Shown in pieces: positions 1-11,263 of a DNA stretch of 64,000 nucleotides. The notes under the pieces are model-generated. The model made no database searches and had not been told where the DNA came from. It worked only from the letters and a program-made list of their open reading frames with translations. A program made the translations under genes and the position numbers. Origin of the DNA: Papaver somniferum (Eukaryota; Streptophyta; Magnoliopsida; Ranunculales; Papaveraceae); NCBI RefSeq assembly GCF_003573695.1, contig NC_039362.1, positions 199,941,215-200,005,214 on the forward strand, read 5' to 3'. Each line of letters opens with the position of its first letter. Positions within the stretch are counted from its first letter, which is position 1.

Positions 1-205
1 ATAGTAATATCTTGCGGGGAGTGCGGCTGTGGAATTTTATAGGGATTACTTGTATCTTAAAACTCCTTGATGAATGCATTTAGCTTCGGCTTTATGATTG
101 CATCTAAATTAAGTTGGTATGTATTTTTTCTTTTAGTCTATGAAATGTCTCTTGTGGAAATTTCATTGTGATCTCGTTCTTGTACCTTTGCCAATTTTAT
201 TGACA

Positions 206-620
206 AAAAGGGGGAGAAATATTGTAGTTCACACTAAAAATACATATGGTTTTCGGATCATTGTGTAAGGGGGAGTGGTTTCCATGATCAAGATGGAGTA
301 TTGACTAAGGGGGAGTGATACATATCACCATAGTATTATTGTTAAAGTCGTGATACAATTGGACTTTGATGTTACATAATAGTACTATGAAACTGTATAA
401 TAATGATCGAGAATCTCGATTTCTCTCATTGTTATAGCTACGGATCTTCAACGACGGTGATGCTAAACTTACAACCTTTGGGATCATTGGAGTACTTGGA
501 AGGACGAAGATTTTAGGGAACGTTGAAGATTAGACTATGGAATAGGAGCCACTAAAGTTTATCTTTTTTGTATTCCAAATGTATTAATAGTTTTGTCACT
601 AGAATTGACAAAGGGGGAGA
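206..620 (+). promoter_or_regulatory. Four polypurine tracts before the 3' LTR
   Basis: AAGGGGGAG-type tracts lie at 206-217, 267-275, 307-315 and 609-620. The last one directly abuts the LTR start at 622 and is the expected plus-strand primer. Repeated upstream tracts are a known trait of SIRE/Maximus-type Copia elements. The same series appears reversed in the other family A and B copies, for example at 27340-27760 and 34465-34860. Confidence 0.7.
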
Positions 621-621
621 T

Positions 622-3022
622 TGTTAGAGCATAGATTGGTCAACCTCGCATGCGTTGCTATCTCAAGCATGTTTGTCAATGTTAGTGATCAAAACTGTGA
701 GTCTTGATTTTTAGCCTACATAGCTAAGTCTCGGACTAGGATAGGAAAAGTGTAGTTAAGCTCAAGGACTTCATGGCGATTCATCATACAACGACGAAGA
801 TCTATACAAGAAACTGTGGAACTTCATCAACAAAAAGGTATGTGGAGACTTGAACTTATCTATCACTCAAAAGTCTATCTATTCTATCTCCTACTTCTTA
901 TGAGACAAAAGTCGTATGTTGTATAGACTAGATCATACACACTTGACATTTCGAGCTGAGCATTCATTGCTTATCTTTTATCTCGAAATTGTGTGTTGGT
1001 AAAGCGTTTCGCTTTGATCAAGTTTATCTTCACCTAGTGATGAAAGTCATGAAAGTTTCAATCACTTTGAGAATTGCTCTAATGTGAATCGGTCTGTGAA
1101 TAATGGCTACATAGCGTCCTCTGATAATGTCTCAATGATTGAAATGAGAGTATAGATTACATAACCATGCATTCCTTGAACCGAAGTTTTCGAACTTTGT
1201 TGATCAAGAGAAATCATGAGGATTGTGGAATTGGCTTACCAAGTCCGCGAACCCAGTCCGCAGACTCAGTCCTCGAACTGTCGGAAGTTCTCGACCGAGA
1301 ATTTCTGCTGGATTTTTCGAAACTCGTTTATGTTCTTAGTCCGCGAACCCAGTCCGCGAATTGGCGGAAGTTCTCTTTCCAAGAATTTATGCTGAATTTG
1401 GAAAACTCAACCGATTAACTTAAGTCCGCGAACTTTTTTGTGAGCTTAAGTGGTTATGATCTAAAGATGTGCTCTGAACATGAAACTTAAATTACTAAGG
1501 AATGCTTTATGCAAACCGTGGCTTTAAAGTTCATGAGCCGATTCAATCGAATCGAATCATCTTTGTTTCAATTGTGTCTTGTGTAGTAACATAAGATCTC
1601 ATAACAATTGAACAACTCTTTAACTAGTTCATTTGAGTCAATTGAACTAGTTATGGTGAAGAAGAACAAGGTTAATATGAAATGCTCATATGGTTGACCT
1701 TTTGGGTTACTATGTTGAACCAACATACACGTACACGTTTGGGCATGGTTTTCACGAAACCAGTAAACGTTTACCCAAGTGTGTGTGACAAGCTAAGTTT
1801 TCGATCTAACGGTTGAGAAATATTAGCTTGAATCTAAATCAGGTTTTCATCTAACGGTGAATAAGGATTGCAAGGCAAAACCCTGATTTGAAGGATATAT
1901 AAAGGAGACATCTAGCATTGAGCAAACCTAATCCCCACACGTCTGTGTGCTACTAGTGCGCTCGCTAGAGTCGATCTCCATTAACCTCTTGTCTAAAATC
2001 AGGTTAACGACTTAAATACTTCATTGGGATTGTGAAGCCAGACCGATACTACTTTATCGTAGTTGTGTGATCTGATCTTGCATCTTCTATCGTACGGGTA
2101 CAATCGATTGATTGGCTTGAGATCATGAGAGTTCTCCGATAGGCAAGATAAAGAAGTCACAAACATCTTCGTCTCACTGTTTGTGATTCCTCGACAATCC
2201 GCTTGTGTAGTCAGGAAGGATTGTAGAGAGGTGATTGATTAATCTAGGTTGTTCTTCGGGAATATAAGACCGGATTATCAATTGGTTCCTGTTCACCTTG
2301 ATTTTATATCTTAAGACGGAACAAAACCTAGGGTTTATCTGTGGGAGACAAATTTATCCTTTGATAGACTTTTCTGTGTGAGACAGATCTGTGTATTATC
2401 AAGTCTGTGATTTTGGGTTACAGCAACACTTGATTATGGGTGAGATCATCTAAGGGAATCAAGTGCGCAGTATCCTGCTGGGATCAGAGGCGTAGGAGTA
2501 CAACTGTACCTTGTATCAGTGAGAGATTGGTAGGGGTTCAACTATAGATCAGTCTGAAGTTAGCTTGGAGTAGGCTAGTGTCTGTAGCGGCTTAATACAA
2601 TGTGTATTCAATCTGGACTAGGTCCCGGGGTTTTTCTGCGGTTGTGGTTTCCTCGTTAACAAAATTTCTGGTGTCTGTGTTATTTCTTTTCTGCATTATA
2701 TTATATAATTGAAATAATACAGGTTGTGCGTTCGTGATCATAAATTGGAAATCCAACCTTTGGTTGTTTATTGATATTGATTGATCCTTGGATATTGGTC
2801 TTTGGTACCGTCCAAGTTATCTCTCTTTGATAAAGACTCGCAGATTTCTATTTGCTTGAGTAAAGATCAAATCGAGAGATTGTGATAATAACTCTTTGAG
2901 ATACTTTTTATCTTGATTGAGTCTGACTGTCTAGTTGATTCTCTAGCAAAGTATTTCGGAGTTAGTCCATACAGATTGCTAATAGAAATTTTGGGTGGTG
3001 TTGTTAGACCCCCGCTTTTTCA
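622..3022 (+). repeat. 3' LTR of family A Copia (2401 bp)
   Basis: The LTR starts TGTTAGAGCA right after the last polypurine tract and ends GCTTTTTCA. The reversed family A LTRs at 24930-27339 and 31228-33628 have nearly the same length and content. A TATA-like box lies at 1895-1903. Between about 1240 and 1435 it carries imperfect tandem units rich in AGTCCGCGAAC and GGCGGAAGTTCTC, probably in U3. Short open frames inside it are not considered genes. Confidence 0.85.
1895..1903 (+). promoter_or_regulatory. TATA box of the family A LTR
   Basis: TATATAAAG sits about 1.27 kb into the LTR. The same box occurs on the minus strand in the other family A LTRs (about 26060 and 32355), so it is the likely element promoter. 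The transcription start was not determined. Confidence 0.5.
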
Positions 3023-3726
3023 CAAATCACATGAAACATGAATATGTATCCAGAAAACTCGAATAAATCAACCACAAGAAGACCTTAATGATTAATTTAA
3101 TCGCAAATGCTCAACATAAGAAAACTTACGGATTCATACAGTACTTTCACATAGAAGTGGGTCAGGGAAAGATCAATATTGCGGAATATTCAAAAGTACA
3201 TTCTATTTTTTATCAATATTCGCATAAAGACATAATAGACTTAACTTTTGACATATATGAGATAATCATAGTTCACAGACGTAAACACACATATCCCATA
3301 ATACTTTTGCAATATATAAAAACAATAAAGATTAATACTGCAAAATCATCTTCCAGATAACTTTGAATTTAAATAAATAAATCTAAAACATTGCAAGATG
3401 AAAATCATTGGCAATAGCTATGTGTAATCACAATATTTGCTATTCCAAACCCTAGTTATACTTCTTAAAACACAAGAATAAATTCTCATAAGAAGATTCC
3501 TAGACAAAATAAAAACAATCAAAAACTAAAAACAAGACTGAACAGACTTAGACATAATCGGCAACTAGAGATCGAACAAATACAAGTTCATCGATTGCTT
3601 TCTTCGGTTAAGTTTTCAGAAATTCAAGATTCTTTGTTATAATTTCAAGATGGTCACGTAAAACCCTAAAATCTCGAAGAAAATTTCCAACCAATTGAGA
3701 CGATATCTGGACTGGAAGATTGATCA
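3023..3726 (-). other. Family B internal region, non-coding part (leftmost unit)
   Basis: This stretch matches 35160-35349 plus 44271-44760 and also 54090-54775, which are internal regions of the same family. It lies between the family A LTR and a solo LTR. It contains a hairpin motif (CATAAG, four A, CTTACG at about 3115) like those in the family A element. A plus-strand open frame at 3088-3360 also occurs in the other copies but runs against the direction of gag, and I do not call it a gene. Confidence 0.6.
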
Positions 3727-6256
3727 TAAAAAAGCGGGGGTCTAACAACCACACCCAATATTTCTCTTAGCAATATGTATCGATTAACTCCAATATACTT
3801 TCAAGAGAATCAACTAGACAGTCAGACTCAATCTTAAGAAAAGTATATCAAAGAGTTATATCTCTATTCCTCAATTCAATCTGTAATAAAATAAATAGGA
3901 ATTTGCGAGCCCGATTGAATATAAGAAATAACTTGGACGGTATCAAAAACAAATATCCAAATGTCAGTCAATTTAATCCACAACCATAGGTTGGATTCAC
4001 AATCGATTAACTTACGCACAACCTGTGATATTTCAATTATATAGAAAATATAATGCGGAAAAAAAATAACACAGACACCGAAAATTTTCTTAACGAGGAA
4101 ACTGCAAATTCAGAAAACCCCAGGACCTAGTCCAGATTTGAACACCACACTGTATTAATCCGCTATAGACACTAGCCTACTCCAAGTTAACTTCGTACTG
4201 GAATGTAGTTGAACCCTAACCAATCTCACACTGATCAAGGTATAGTCACGTTCCTTACGCCTCTAGAACCACGCCAGATTCTGCGCACTTGATTCCCTTA
4301 GTTGATCTCACCCATAACTAAGAGTTGCTATGACCCAAAGTCGAAGACTTGATAAACCAATCGGTCTCACACAATTTTTTTTATTGAATATATAAATATG
4401 TCTCATACATATATACCTATGAGTTTTCTTCCATCTTTTTATAAATCAAGGTGAACAGGAACCAATTGATATACCAGACTTATATTCCCGAAGAACAACC
4501 TAGAAATATCAATCACCTCACAATAATCTTAATCGTATGGAAGCGAAATAAGATATTGTGAAATCACAAACGATGAGACGAAGAAGTTTGTGACTACTTT
4601 TTATCTTGCCTATCGGAGATTAAATCTCGAGCAAATCTTAGAGAAGATAGTACTCAATCACGATAGGAAACAACAAGATCAGAACACGCAACTACATAGA
4701 AAATAGTTGGGTCTGGCTTCACAATCCCAATGAAGTCTTCAATTCGTTAACCTACAGGGTTTTGGAAAAACCTAAGGTTAAAGGAGAATCGACTTTAGTC
4801 GCAACTAGTGTCACACATGAGGTGTGTGGATTAGGTTTCCCAGTTGCTAGAGTTCTCCCTTATATAGTCTTCAAATCAAGGTTTGCAATCAATGTTACCT
4901 TGGTAACAAAAAATTGAATATTCATTGTTAGATGAAAATCTGATTAAACTCAAGCTAATATCTTTCAACCTTTAGATCGAATTTAGCTTGTTACACACAA
5001 ATGAAAAGTGACTTCATTTAGATATGAGTAACCGTACCTAAACGTGTACACCTTTGTTGGCTCAAAAATAGTTAACCGAAGTTAGCCATATGAAAACTTT
5101 CATATCAACTTTATTCATCTTAACCATAACTAGTTCAAATTACTCGAATGAAACTAGTTCTAGAGTTGTTGAATTGTTTATATTCTCATAGAAGTATACA
5201 AGACACACTTGAAGCAAAATCGATTTTGATTCACTCGAATCAATTCATGAAAGTTATATCCACGGTTTGCAAAAGATTGCATTCCTTATTATATAAATGT
5301 ATTAGTTTATGAACAAACCGATTTTAGAACATAGCATACTCAAATATGCAAACGGGTACGCATACCTAAGTAGACGGACTTGGACTGTGTTCTCCAATAT
5401 GCAAACGGGTACATACTGTTGTATACTTCCAAGCTTCAGTTAAATCCAGTCCACGTACATGTATGTATACTATAGTAAACGGACTTCAACTGACTTTGCC
5501 AGTACGCGTGGAGGTACGCATACTCTATCTCCCGGAATTTACCTGACCTCGCCAGTACTCATACGGGTATGCATACTACATTCCGGCTTTGGATCAACAC
5601 ATATGCAAGTACGCATACTGTGTTTATAATCCAATTATGTTAAGTGTTCTAAACTCCCATTTCAATCATTAAAACATTCTTAGAAGACGATAATAGTTGT
5701 GTCACACAAACTATTAGCATCGAAGCATTTTTCAAGTGATTGAATGATCAATACGAAACATTCTAAGTTTACATCAAATGACTGTTTCACACAAATCATG
5801 TAAGATGTTACAAGGCGATCTTCACATAATCATCTTTTGACTTTCGTCAAGGATATAAGATGAACTTGGTTGAAGCGAAAGCTTACCAACACATATTTCG
5901 AGAAATATGTAAGCGAGTTAAACTCAGCTCGAAATATCAAATGTGTATAATTGAAGTCTATATAGCTATATGAATTTTGTCTCAAATAAGAGATAGAGTA
6001 GATAGACTTTTGAGTGATTTATGAGTTCAAGTCTACACATACCTTTTGTTGATGAAGTTTCAAAAGCCCCCCTTAGTAGTACTTCGTCTTCAATTGATGA
6101 ACGACGTGAAGTCTAATGCTCAACTACACTTTCTATCATAATTCGAGACCTATCTATAAGTAGACTAGAAATCAAGACTTATAGTTTTGGCAACTAAACT
6201 TGACAAAAAGCTTGAGATAGCAACGCTTGCGAGTTTGACCGAACAGTGCTCTAACA
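3727..6256 (-). repeat. Solo LTR of a family B relative (2530 bp)
   Basis: It begins with AAAAAAGCGGGGGTCTAAC and ends TGCTCTAACA, the reversed termini of family A/B LTRs. It has neither a primer site to its left nor a polypurine tract to its right, and family B internal sequence continues on both sides, so it is a solo LTR. Its inner repeats differ from families A and B: many TACGCATAC and GCAAACGGGTAC motifs at about 5345-5620. A clean 5-bp target duplication was not found (left GATCA, right GTTTT), so the flanks have changed since insertion. Confidence 0.7.
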
Positions 6257-7616
6257 GTTTTCATGATCAACTGCATGATAGCAGGTTATGAAGAGGGGGT
6301 TCCTATGAAACTCAAAAACTTTGCCCACTTCAACTTTTTCTTCCTATATGCGTCCATCCATTGTGCACTCCATGATATTACAAGAGAATTCTTGATGTTA
6401 CAGAACGATCATATATCAGAAGAAAAATAATCCTTGATATATTTATATGTGTTTTCATAGGGTAACCCTAGGGTTACACGTTTACGTTCGGTCATGGATC
6501 AGGTGCACATACGTTCGTTATTATGAACTAAAATTCAGAACCAAAGAACCCATGGTGTCTAATTTAGAAGCACATTTTGACAAAATATCAAAAACGAGTT
6601 CTAAACATATGACAGAGTGTCTTATCCTAATGGGATTTAGAGAACAAGACATTTGTTGAAAAACAACAAGTCAAATGTCTTATAGGAAGAGAAAAAAACG
6701 AAGTTTTTTCAAAGTGAACAACAAAGAGAATTTTCTTAAGAGTTATCGATCATTTATATTACACCGTGTAATAATTAACTGGAGCAGATCTCAACAGTAA
6801 GATGATCATTATTTTACTTTTTAAATCAAAAGAAAACAGATATAACAAATAACACTTTGTCAAGAAGAAGGTATCTTCTTGAGAGTTATGTGCATCCTCA
6901 CACGGTCTCAAAGAGGACGTACAATTGTATGCAGTCAAGTGGTAATTTAACGAGCATATTGCTCATCAAGGATATTGACATTCGCTCCTTTCTTTCTTAA
7001 ATATCATCAGGGAAGTCAATAGAGTTAGTCTTAAGAAAAAAAATAAAGAAGGACAAGAGATACCTGAAGCTGTTGCCTTCCTTGCCTTCTTAATACTACA
7101 CTTGAGTCTATTTATACTGGTCTTGAGTTCCGAAACACAATTATTGATAAGAATATATTAAGGAACTATAAGTACTTTTGATCCAACACTTTATTCAGCC
7201 ATGGAAGAAGAGTTTGAAAATGTTTTCTTATTTCTTGGATCAACAAAGTAGTCATTTATCCTCATAAAATTATTCTTTTTACAATTGTAAAAAGCCTTTG
7301 TGTTACTCTTACAGGAAAGAATTGGGTCATCATAACACTTTCCTTGTCTGAAGGTTGGACATTTAAAACCAGAAATATGAGAAACAAGTTTGATTACTTC
7401 CTTAGACATCTAGACAAGAATGTTATGAAGTTTCTCATTTCGTAAACGGAAACGACATCTCCTTTCAAGATGACCTTTGTTTCCGCAATAATAACAACTA
7501 AAAGGAATGTTATTAATTGTTCTCATATGAGTTGTCTTTGGAGGTTGACTACCTTTGGTTTTTGAAACTGCTGCTGCTGAAGGTATTTTTTTCACTTTTG
7601 TCATATGTGAAATTTT
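6257..7616 (-). other. Family B internal region, leftmost unit, second part
   Basis: The segment continues the unit interrupted by the solo LTR and matches 54785-56140 and 44790-46000. It carries the minus-strand gag fragment listed separately. At 7617 it jumps from gag coding sequence (GTGAAATTTTGCTG) straight into the middle of an LTR. The start of gag, the primer site and about two thirds of the LTR were therefore deleted. Confidence 0.65.
7191..7604 (-). pseudogene. Copia gag C-terminal fragment with zinc knuckle
   Basis: The minus-strand frame from 7604 carries the zinc knuckle CYYCGNKGHLERRC, a C-X2-C-X4-H-X4-C nucleocapsid motif that binds the element's RNA in Copia gag. A lysine/serine-rich stretch precedes it. 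One stop follows (7410-7412), and the same frame then continues to 7191 with further cysteines, KCPTFRQGKCYDDPILSC. In an autonomous Copia the aspartic protease and integrase would follow; nothing like them is seen. The upstream part of gag was removed by the deletion at 7617. This is the clearest zinc knuckle among the family B copies. Confidence 0.65.
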
Positions 7617-8440
7617 GCTGTCGTCCCGGACCTAATTCAGGTAGAATTGTTCGCATACTGGTATGCAAACTTGGTTCTCGAACTTTCATAGTTAAAACCA
7701 TTCCCATACTGGTATGCAAACTTGGTTTCCCGACCTGAATCATACCACAACAGTTTGTATACTGTGATATACCAGACAATGGTTAATTGTTCTAAACTCG
7801 CATTTGAATCATTGAAACATCCTTAGAAGACGACAATGGCTGTCTCACACATACCATTAGCTTATAAGTAATTTTCAAGTGATCGAATGATCAATATGAA
7901 ACAGTCAGAGTCGACATCAAGTGAATGTCTCACACAAATCATGAAAGGTGTTTCAAGGCAATTTTCACATGATCATCTTTTGACTTATTATTTAGTTTCC
8001 AACAAATAAATTATTTCTAACGAAACTCGTCAAGAATTATGATGAATGTAGCTAAACCAAAAAGCTTCCAACACATATTTCGAGAAATAGATAAGCGGGA
8101 TAAACTCGGCTCGAAATATCAAACGTGTATAATGTAAAAGTTTATATAGCTATACGCCTTAGTCTTATTAGGAGATAGAATATAATAGACTTCTGAGTGA
8201 TAGATGTTTTAGTCTCCAGATACCTTTTGTTGGTGAAGTTCCTCCAAGCTCTCCTTAGTAGATCTTCTTCTTCAATCGATGTACACAATGAAGTCTAAAA
8301 GTCAACTACACATTCCATCCTAATTCGAGACATAACTATAAGTAGACTAGAAATGAAGACTTATAGTTTTGATCACCTAAACTTGCCAAACAAGATTGAG
8401 ATAGAAACGCTTGCGAGTTTGACCGAGCAGTGCTCTAACA
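7617..8440 (-). repeat. Truncated LTR of family B
   Basis: It matches the terminal 830 bp of the intact family B LTRs (33634-34464 and 58610-59460) and ends TGCTCTAACA. The inner part is missing: the sequence begins TCGTCCCGGACC directly after gag. The GCATACTGGTATGC repeats of the family are present. The polypurine side of the next unit follows immediately but is split by the Gypsy insertion at 8447. Confidence 0.75.
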
Positions 8441-8446
8441 ATCTCC

Positions 8447-10291
8447 TGATGAGTCCTAAAAAGTGCATATTTCTATATCTTTTTGTTGGCATTTAACTCA
8501 TCTTTTGTGCATTAATTCTACATTTTATCCCATATTCTGTATTTTCTTTGTTTTCAAGAATAAATATTTTTATTAACTAATTTTGCATTTTTAGGTAATA
8601 AATAAAGTTTGGATGAATAACGGAGCAAAAAGAGTAGAAAAGTGGTGGAAGCCAAGAGGAATCACACAAGGAAGCCGCGAAGAATGTTGTGCGCAAGAAC
8701 AAAAGGCTAGAAATGGGCTTGAAGAGGAAGAATTGTACTTAAAGAAGATATGGGCTTGGCATACCCAAGGACCAAAACCCTCACCCAAACCCATTTCCAA
8801 TATCCATACCCGCCTTCATATTCAGCCGTTGGATTGGATCATCTCAGCATCGTACGGTCGCTTCATCATAGTGCATCAAAATCTGAAGATCCTGAAAAAC
8901 ACTATAGCACCTAACTCCATCTTGAGCCGTCAGTTTCGTTGTACTTCCGCATCCAACGGTCGCTCCTCGCTTCCTTCCATCTCGTCGTTAGATCGATCCA
9001 TCATCTCCACATCCCACGGCTCATCCTCGCTGTTCATCCAATTTGCTACAACCGCCCAACACCCGAGCACCTAACACCTATACCCGTCAGCCAAACAGAC
9101 CTTACCCAATTTTCCATCGACCACCTTCTTCTCCATCTTCTCCCCCATCCCTCTGCAAAAGATCCACCTACTCCCTGCCACCACCTTCTCCGCCCCTACC
9201 AGCCACCACAGCCACCCTACAACGCTAACAACTAAAACCCATCATCACCACTGACCTCCCCTACTAGCTATCAGTCGAGTTCGTCGATTTCACGCCCCTC
9301 TTCTCACTGTTGGCGTGTGAAAGTGACGAACTAGGTTGATGGCTATGAAGCTAGAAACGTAGCAGGAGCAGGAGGAAGAGAAGATAAAGCATGGGTCGAC
9401 ATCAAAATCGCGAGAACAGTAAGGAATTTTTTTCAATTAAAAATTTAGGTTTTCGAATTTTAGGGTTTCACAAAATTAGGGCTTTTTGAAAAGCTATAAA
9501 AGGCAAGTTGCAGGGAATGTAAAAGGGTGTTCTTGGTTAGCCGAGATACCCCCAGATTTGGGTTAATCACTGTTTAATTTTAGTTTTAATTTTCAATTTA
9601 ATATTCAGGGTTCATGTTTGTTCTTTGCTGTTTAATTCCATCTTTCAATTTTTGTTTCTCACATGTTAGTTAGTTTAATTTCCTGTTTAAAACTTGACGA
9701 AGCCCTAGCCCTGTTGTGTAATATTCCTGAATGTTAAGCAAGTTTGAATGAACTTAGTTTAGTGACAGATCACTCTCACAATGTATGCCAAGTATACTTT
9801 GTAGTTAGGTTCATGAGCTGTTGATAAGCTGCAACTGAAGCTGAATTCATAAATCTTTTGACTAGTTGTACCTTAGAAAGACAATTAGTGCTTTGGAAAT
9901 AATAGAACATAGTTGAGCTTAACATGTCTATAGGAGAATGCATAGCTTAAGCTAGGGTGAATTCAAACCCCTAGTTCTCACCTATTCCATCCATAACATC
10001 TTCACTCATCCACCTTCACTGTCCACTTTTATTTTTCTGTTTTCCTTCAATTTTTTCTCTTGTTCCATTGCTGTCTCTACAGCCCATCAATTGTCCACTG
10101 TGGTGTTAATAACACCACACAACCTCACTGTTCACTGCCCCTAAAAACAAGTTAGCAAAATAAGCAAGAAACCAAAAATAGCAAATATATGCCCACCTTG
10201 TCCCTGTGGACAAACCCTGCTTGCACACTCACTGCAACTGACCCTGTGCACTTGCAGGTATCATTTCTGTGAATCTTTTAGAGAGCCACCA
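8447..10291 (+). repeat. 5' LTR of the gag-only Gypsy (1845 bp)
   Basis: It starts TGATGAGTCC and ends GAGCCACCA. A TATA box (TATAAAA) lies at 9495-9501. Proline-rich open frames at 8613-9235 recur in the other LTR at 14505-15043 and are treated as chance frames in U3. Confidence 0.9.
9495..9501 (+). promoter_or_regulatory. TATA box in Gypsy 5' LTR
   Basis: TATAAAA within CTATAAAAGGC, about 1.05 kb into the LTR. It is unchanged in the other LTR at 15303-15309. It is the likely promoter of the gag transcript. Confidence 0.55.
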
Positions 10292-10297
10292 AGTTTT

Positions 10298-10315
10298 TGG
10301 CGCCGCTGCCGGGGA
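10298..10315 (+). promoter_or_regulatory. Primer-binding site, tRNA-Asp type
   Basis: TGGCGCCGCTGCCGGGGA, six bases after the LTR end, matches the complement of the plant tRNA-Asp 3' end (usually TGGCGCCGTTGCCGGGGA) with one mismatch. This type of site is typical of Athila/Tat-group Gypsy elements. Confidence 0.8.
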
Positions 10316-11263
10316 CTCGGTAGCGGCGAAATTGTTTTTTCTTTCTTTGCTTTTTCTCTTGCTTGCTGATTCTTCTCTTCTGAAACCAACAGGTGCATTG
10401 CCTTGCTGCTTGCTGAAACTCCTGTTGGGCTGTTACTGTTAGGCATTGTTGCTGCACTGAACTGGTGCTGTTTCTCTTGCTTGCAGGTGCTGTTGGAGCT
10501 GGTGCTAGGAGAAGCTGCCTGACCCTGGTGCAGCTGCTGTTGCTGAAGCTGTTGCCTCTGCTGTTGTTGCAGCTGCCCTTGCTGGAGCTGCTGGGTTGCT
10601 GTTGCTGAGTTGATCTGGTGTTGTTGTCTGCTGCTGCTGTAGCTAGACCAAAACACAACTGGGCTACACAATCTAAGGAAAAGAACAAGGCCCAACTGGG
10701 CTGTGCAACTAAAAACAGAGCAGCTGGGCTGTGCTTAAGCAAGTAAGCCTAAACCCATTAAGAGAACCCAACCTGTGGGCTTCCATTTTTAATTTGTGGG
10801 CTTGTAATAATTTTTTCCATTTTTTTTTGTTGGGCTTGTAATTTAAGTTAACTTTTGGGTTTGTATTTGAGCTTAACTGTGGGATTGTCCCTATCAAAAT
10901 TTTGGGTTTCAAAAAACCCAACAAACAACCTAAACAAGTTTAACTGAACCTACCAACTCAGGTGGGCTTCGTTAGTTTCTGAGCTTGCTGAAGTCGTTAG
11001 TGGGACGTGTACCCAAACTCTAGGCCGAAAGTTGGGCTCTGTTTCACAACAGTTCCCAAAACCCATTGCCTCACCAAAGCACAACCAAAACAGTGGGCTT
11101 ATCCCAATAAGAACCAAAGTTTTCAAAACCCATAAAAACCAAATGTTTTTCATTCCCATCAAAACCAAAATTTTCCCAAAAATCCAAACCCATTAAAACC
11201 AAATATTTTTCCCAAAAATCCAAACCCATTAAAACCAAATAGTGGGCTTTGTGTCTTTTCAAT
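10316..11263 (+). other. Gypsy 5' leader with CTG/TTG-rich tract
   Basis: This is the untranslated leader between primer site and gag. At 10480-10640 it is rich in GCTG/TTGCTG triplets. The opposite strand would read as glutamine-rich peptides; that is a by-product of base composition. At 11090-11240 short AAAACCAAA/CCCATT units are repeated. No gene is seen. Confidence 0.6.

Larger units (their letters stand above)
1..3022 (+). mobile_element. SIRE-like Ty1/Copia element, family A, 3' part only
   Basis: This is the downstream end of a plus-strand Copia-type element whose body lies left of the window. Positions 1-621 are internal non-coding sequence with four purine-rich AAGGGGGAG tracts. 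A 2401-bp LTR follows. Right of the LTR the sequence switches abruptly to family B internal sequence (CAAATCACATGAAACATG), which also occurs uninterrupted near 54084, so the element landed inside family B. Its LTR is the same family as the pair at 24930-33628. The SIRE/Maximus assignment rests on the multiple polypurine tracts, the long LTRs and the tRNA-Met-type primer site seen in the relatives; no coding sequence is visible here. Confidence 0.8.

Noticed and set aside
3088..3360. Plus-strand frame repeated at 44257-44427 and 54221-54424
   Set aside because: It runs against the direction of family B gag, has no domain, and is repeated because the whole unit is repeated. Conservation equals that of neighbouring non-coding sequence.
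6447..6659. Plus-strand frame repeated at 44871-45050 and 54928-55185
   Set aside because: Same reasoning: antisense to family B, no domain, and one copy starts differently.
8613..9235. Proline/serine-rich open frames, repeated at 14505-15043
   Set aside because: They lie inside the two LTRs of the gag-only Gypsy and are duplicated only because the LTRs are. No domain is present, and the frames overlap each other in different phases.
10261..10742. Glutamine-rich frames on the minus strand
   Set aside because: They are the reverse reading of a CTG/TTG-rich leader of the Gypsy element and have no other support.
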